Source: an uncultured Oscillospiraceae bacterium
GTDB lineage: Bacteria > Bacillota_A > Clostridia > Oscillospirales > Oscillospiraceae
Direction of reading: 5' to 3'
Assembly (NCBI GenBank): GCA_947631215.1
Contig: CANRKN010000125.1
Span: 1 to 6,214, forward strand
Length of the DNA: 6,214 nt
Within the stretch, counting starts at the first letter, position 1, and every line of letters starts with the position of its first letter. Position numbers and translations under genes: made by a program. This document shows, piece after piece, positions 6,132 through 6,214 of this stretch. The notes beneath the pieces are model-generated. The model had not been told where the DNA came from, made no database searches, and saw nothing but the letters and a program-made list of their open reading frames with translations.

Positions 6132-6214
6132 GTCATACCTCCTCGTATAATAAGTTTGAAAGTTAATAATCCAGATATCAGCAGGCTTAGAGATGCCCGT
6201 GATACAATAGCTGT
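6132..6214 (-). other. Upstream leader of the gene set (83 bp)
   Basis: This short stretch is markedly more AT-rich than the coding sequence, as expected for a 5' leader or promoter region. Apart from the ribosome binding site I find no -35/-10 pair with good spacing. The best -10-like string (TATTAT, around 6148-6155) is so close to the Shine-Dalgarno that transcription would start inside or next to it. The true promoter is probably beyond the right edge, or is not of the standard type. Confidence 0.4.
6137..6143 (-). promoter_or_regulatory. Ribosome binding site of the surface protein gene
   Basis: Reading the minus strand, AGGAGGT lies 5 nt before the ATG at 6131. It is a near-perfect Shine-Dalgarno match and, together with the signal peptide, fixes this start, which matters because the reading frame stays open upstream to the window edge. 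Confidence 0.85.

Noticed and set aside
5746..6150. A plus-strand frame rich in Ser-Gly-Ser-Val repeats
   Set aside because: It is the antisense reading of the 18-bp hexapeptide repeat tract. Low complexity alone keeps the frame open.
6132..6214. A sigma-A-type promoter, with TATTAT near 6148-6155 as the -10
   Set aside because: No acceptable -35 is found 16-18 bp upstream, and the implied transcription start would fall on the ribosome binding site.

Overview
The window looks like accessory cell-surface DNA from a GC-rich Gram-positive Firmicute, most likely a gut Clostridia/Oscillospiraceae-type organism. That guess rests on the Gram-positive sortase signal (SPKTG, hydrophobic helix, Arg-rich tail), strong AGGAGG-type ribosome binding sites, high GC, and signal peptides and a lipoprotein leader of the style common in that group. 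No taxonomic marker gene is present, so the assignment is an inference.

All supported genes are on the minus strand, so the reading order runs from right to left. (1) 6131-3150 encodes a 993-residue sortase-anchored surface protein. Its parts are a signal peptide, a Glu/Thr/Pro hexapeptide stalk, a glycine-rich beta-helix-like array, beta-rich domains that include one duplicated module, a Pro/Thr/Ala wall-spanning stalk and an SPKTG sorting signal. (2) 3117-214 encodes a secreted protein of about 967 residues made almost entirely of 24 Sel1-like repeats. (3) 195-1 is the start of a lipoprotein whose mature part begins like the N-terminus of gene 2. It runs off the left edge.

The gaps are very short (32 nt between genes 1 and 2, 18 nt between genes 2 and 3). 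Each gene has its own strong Shine-Dalgarno and no terminator is visible between them, so the three probably form one transcript that begins right of, or near, the right edge. All three products leave the cytoplasm. Gene 1 should be covalently linked to the wall, gene 3 lipid-anchored to the membrane, and gene 2 has no visible anchor. An envelope module is plausible, in which a wall-anchored, possibly carbohydrate- or host-binding protein works with extracellular Sel1 scaffolds, but this is inferred from context only.

The clearest signals beyond gene calling are evolutionary. The Sel1 array grew by nested duplication: a 324-bp-period recent copy, and an older four-repeat block with matching irregular loops placed 13 repeats apart. 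Genes 2 and 3 look like tandem paralogues, including at the nucleotide level over their leader peptides. I see no RNA genes, CRISPR arrays, insertion sequences or confident promoter or terminator. The 83 bp right of gene 1 contain only its leader and ribosome binding site.
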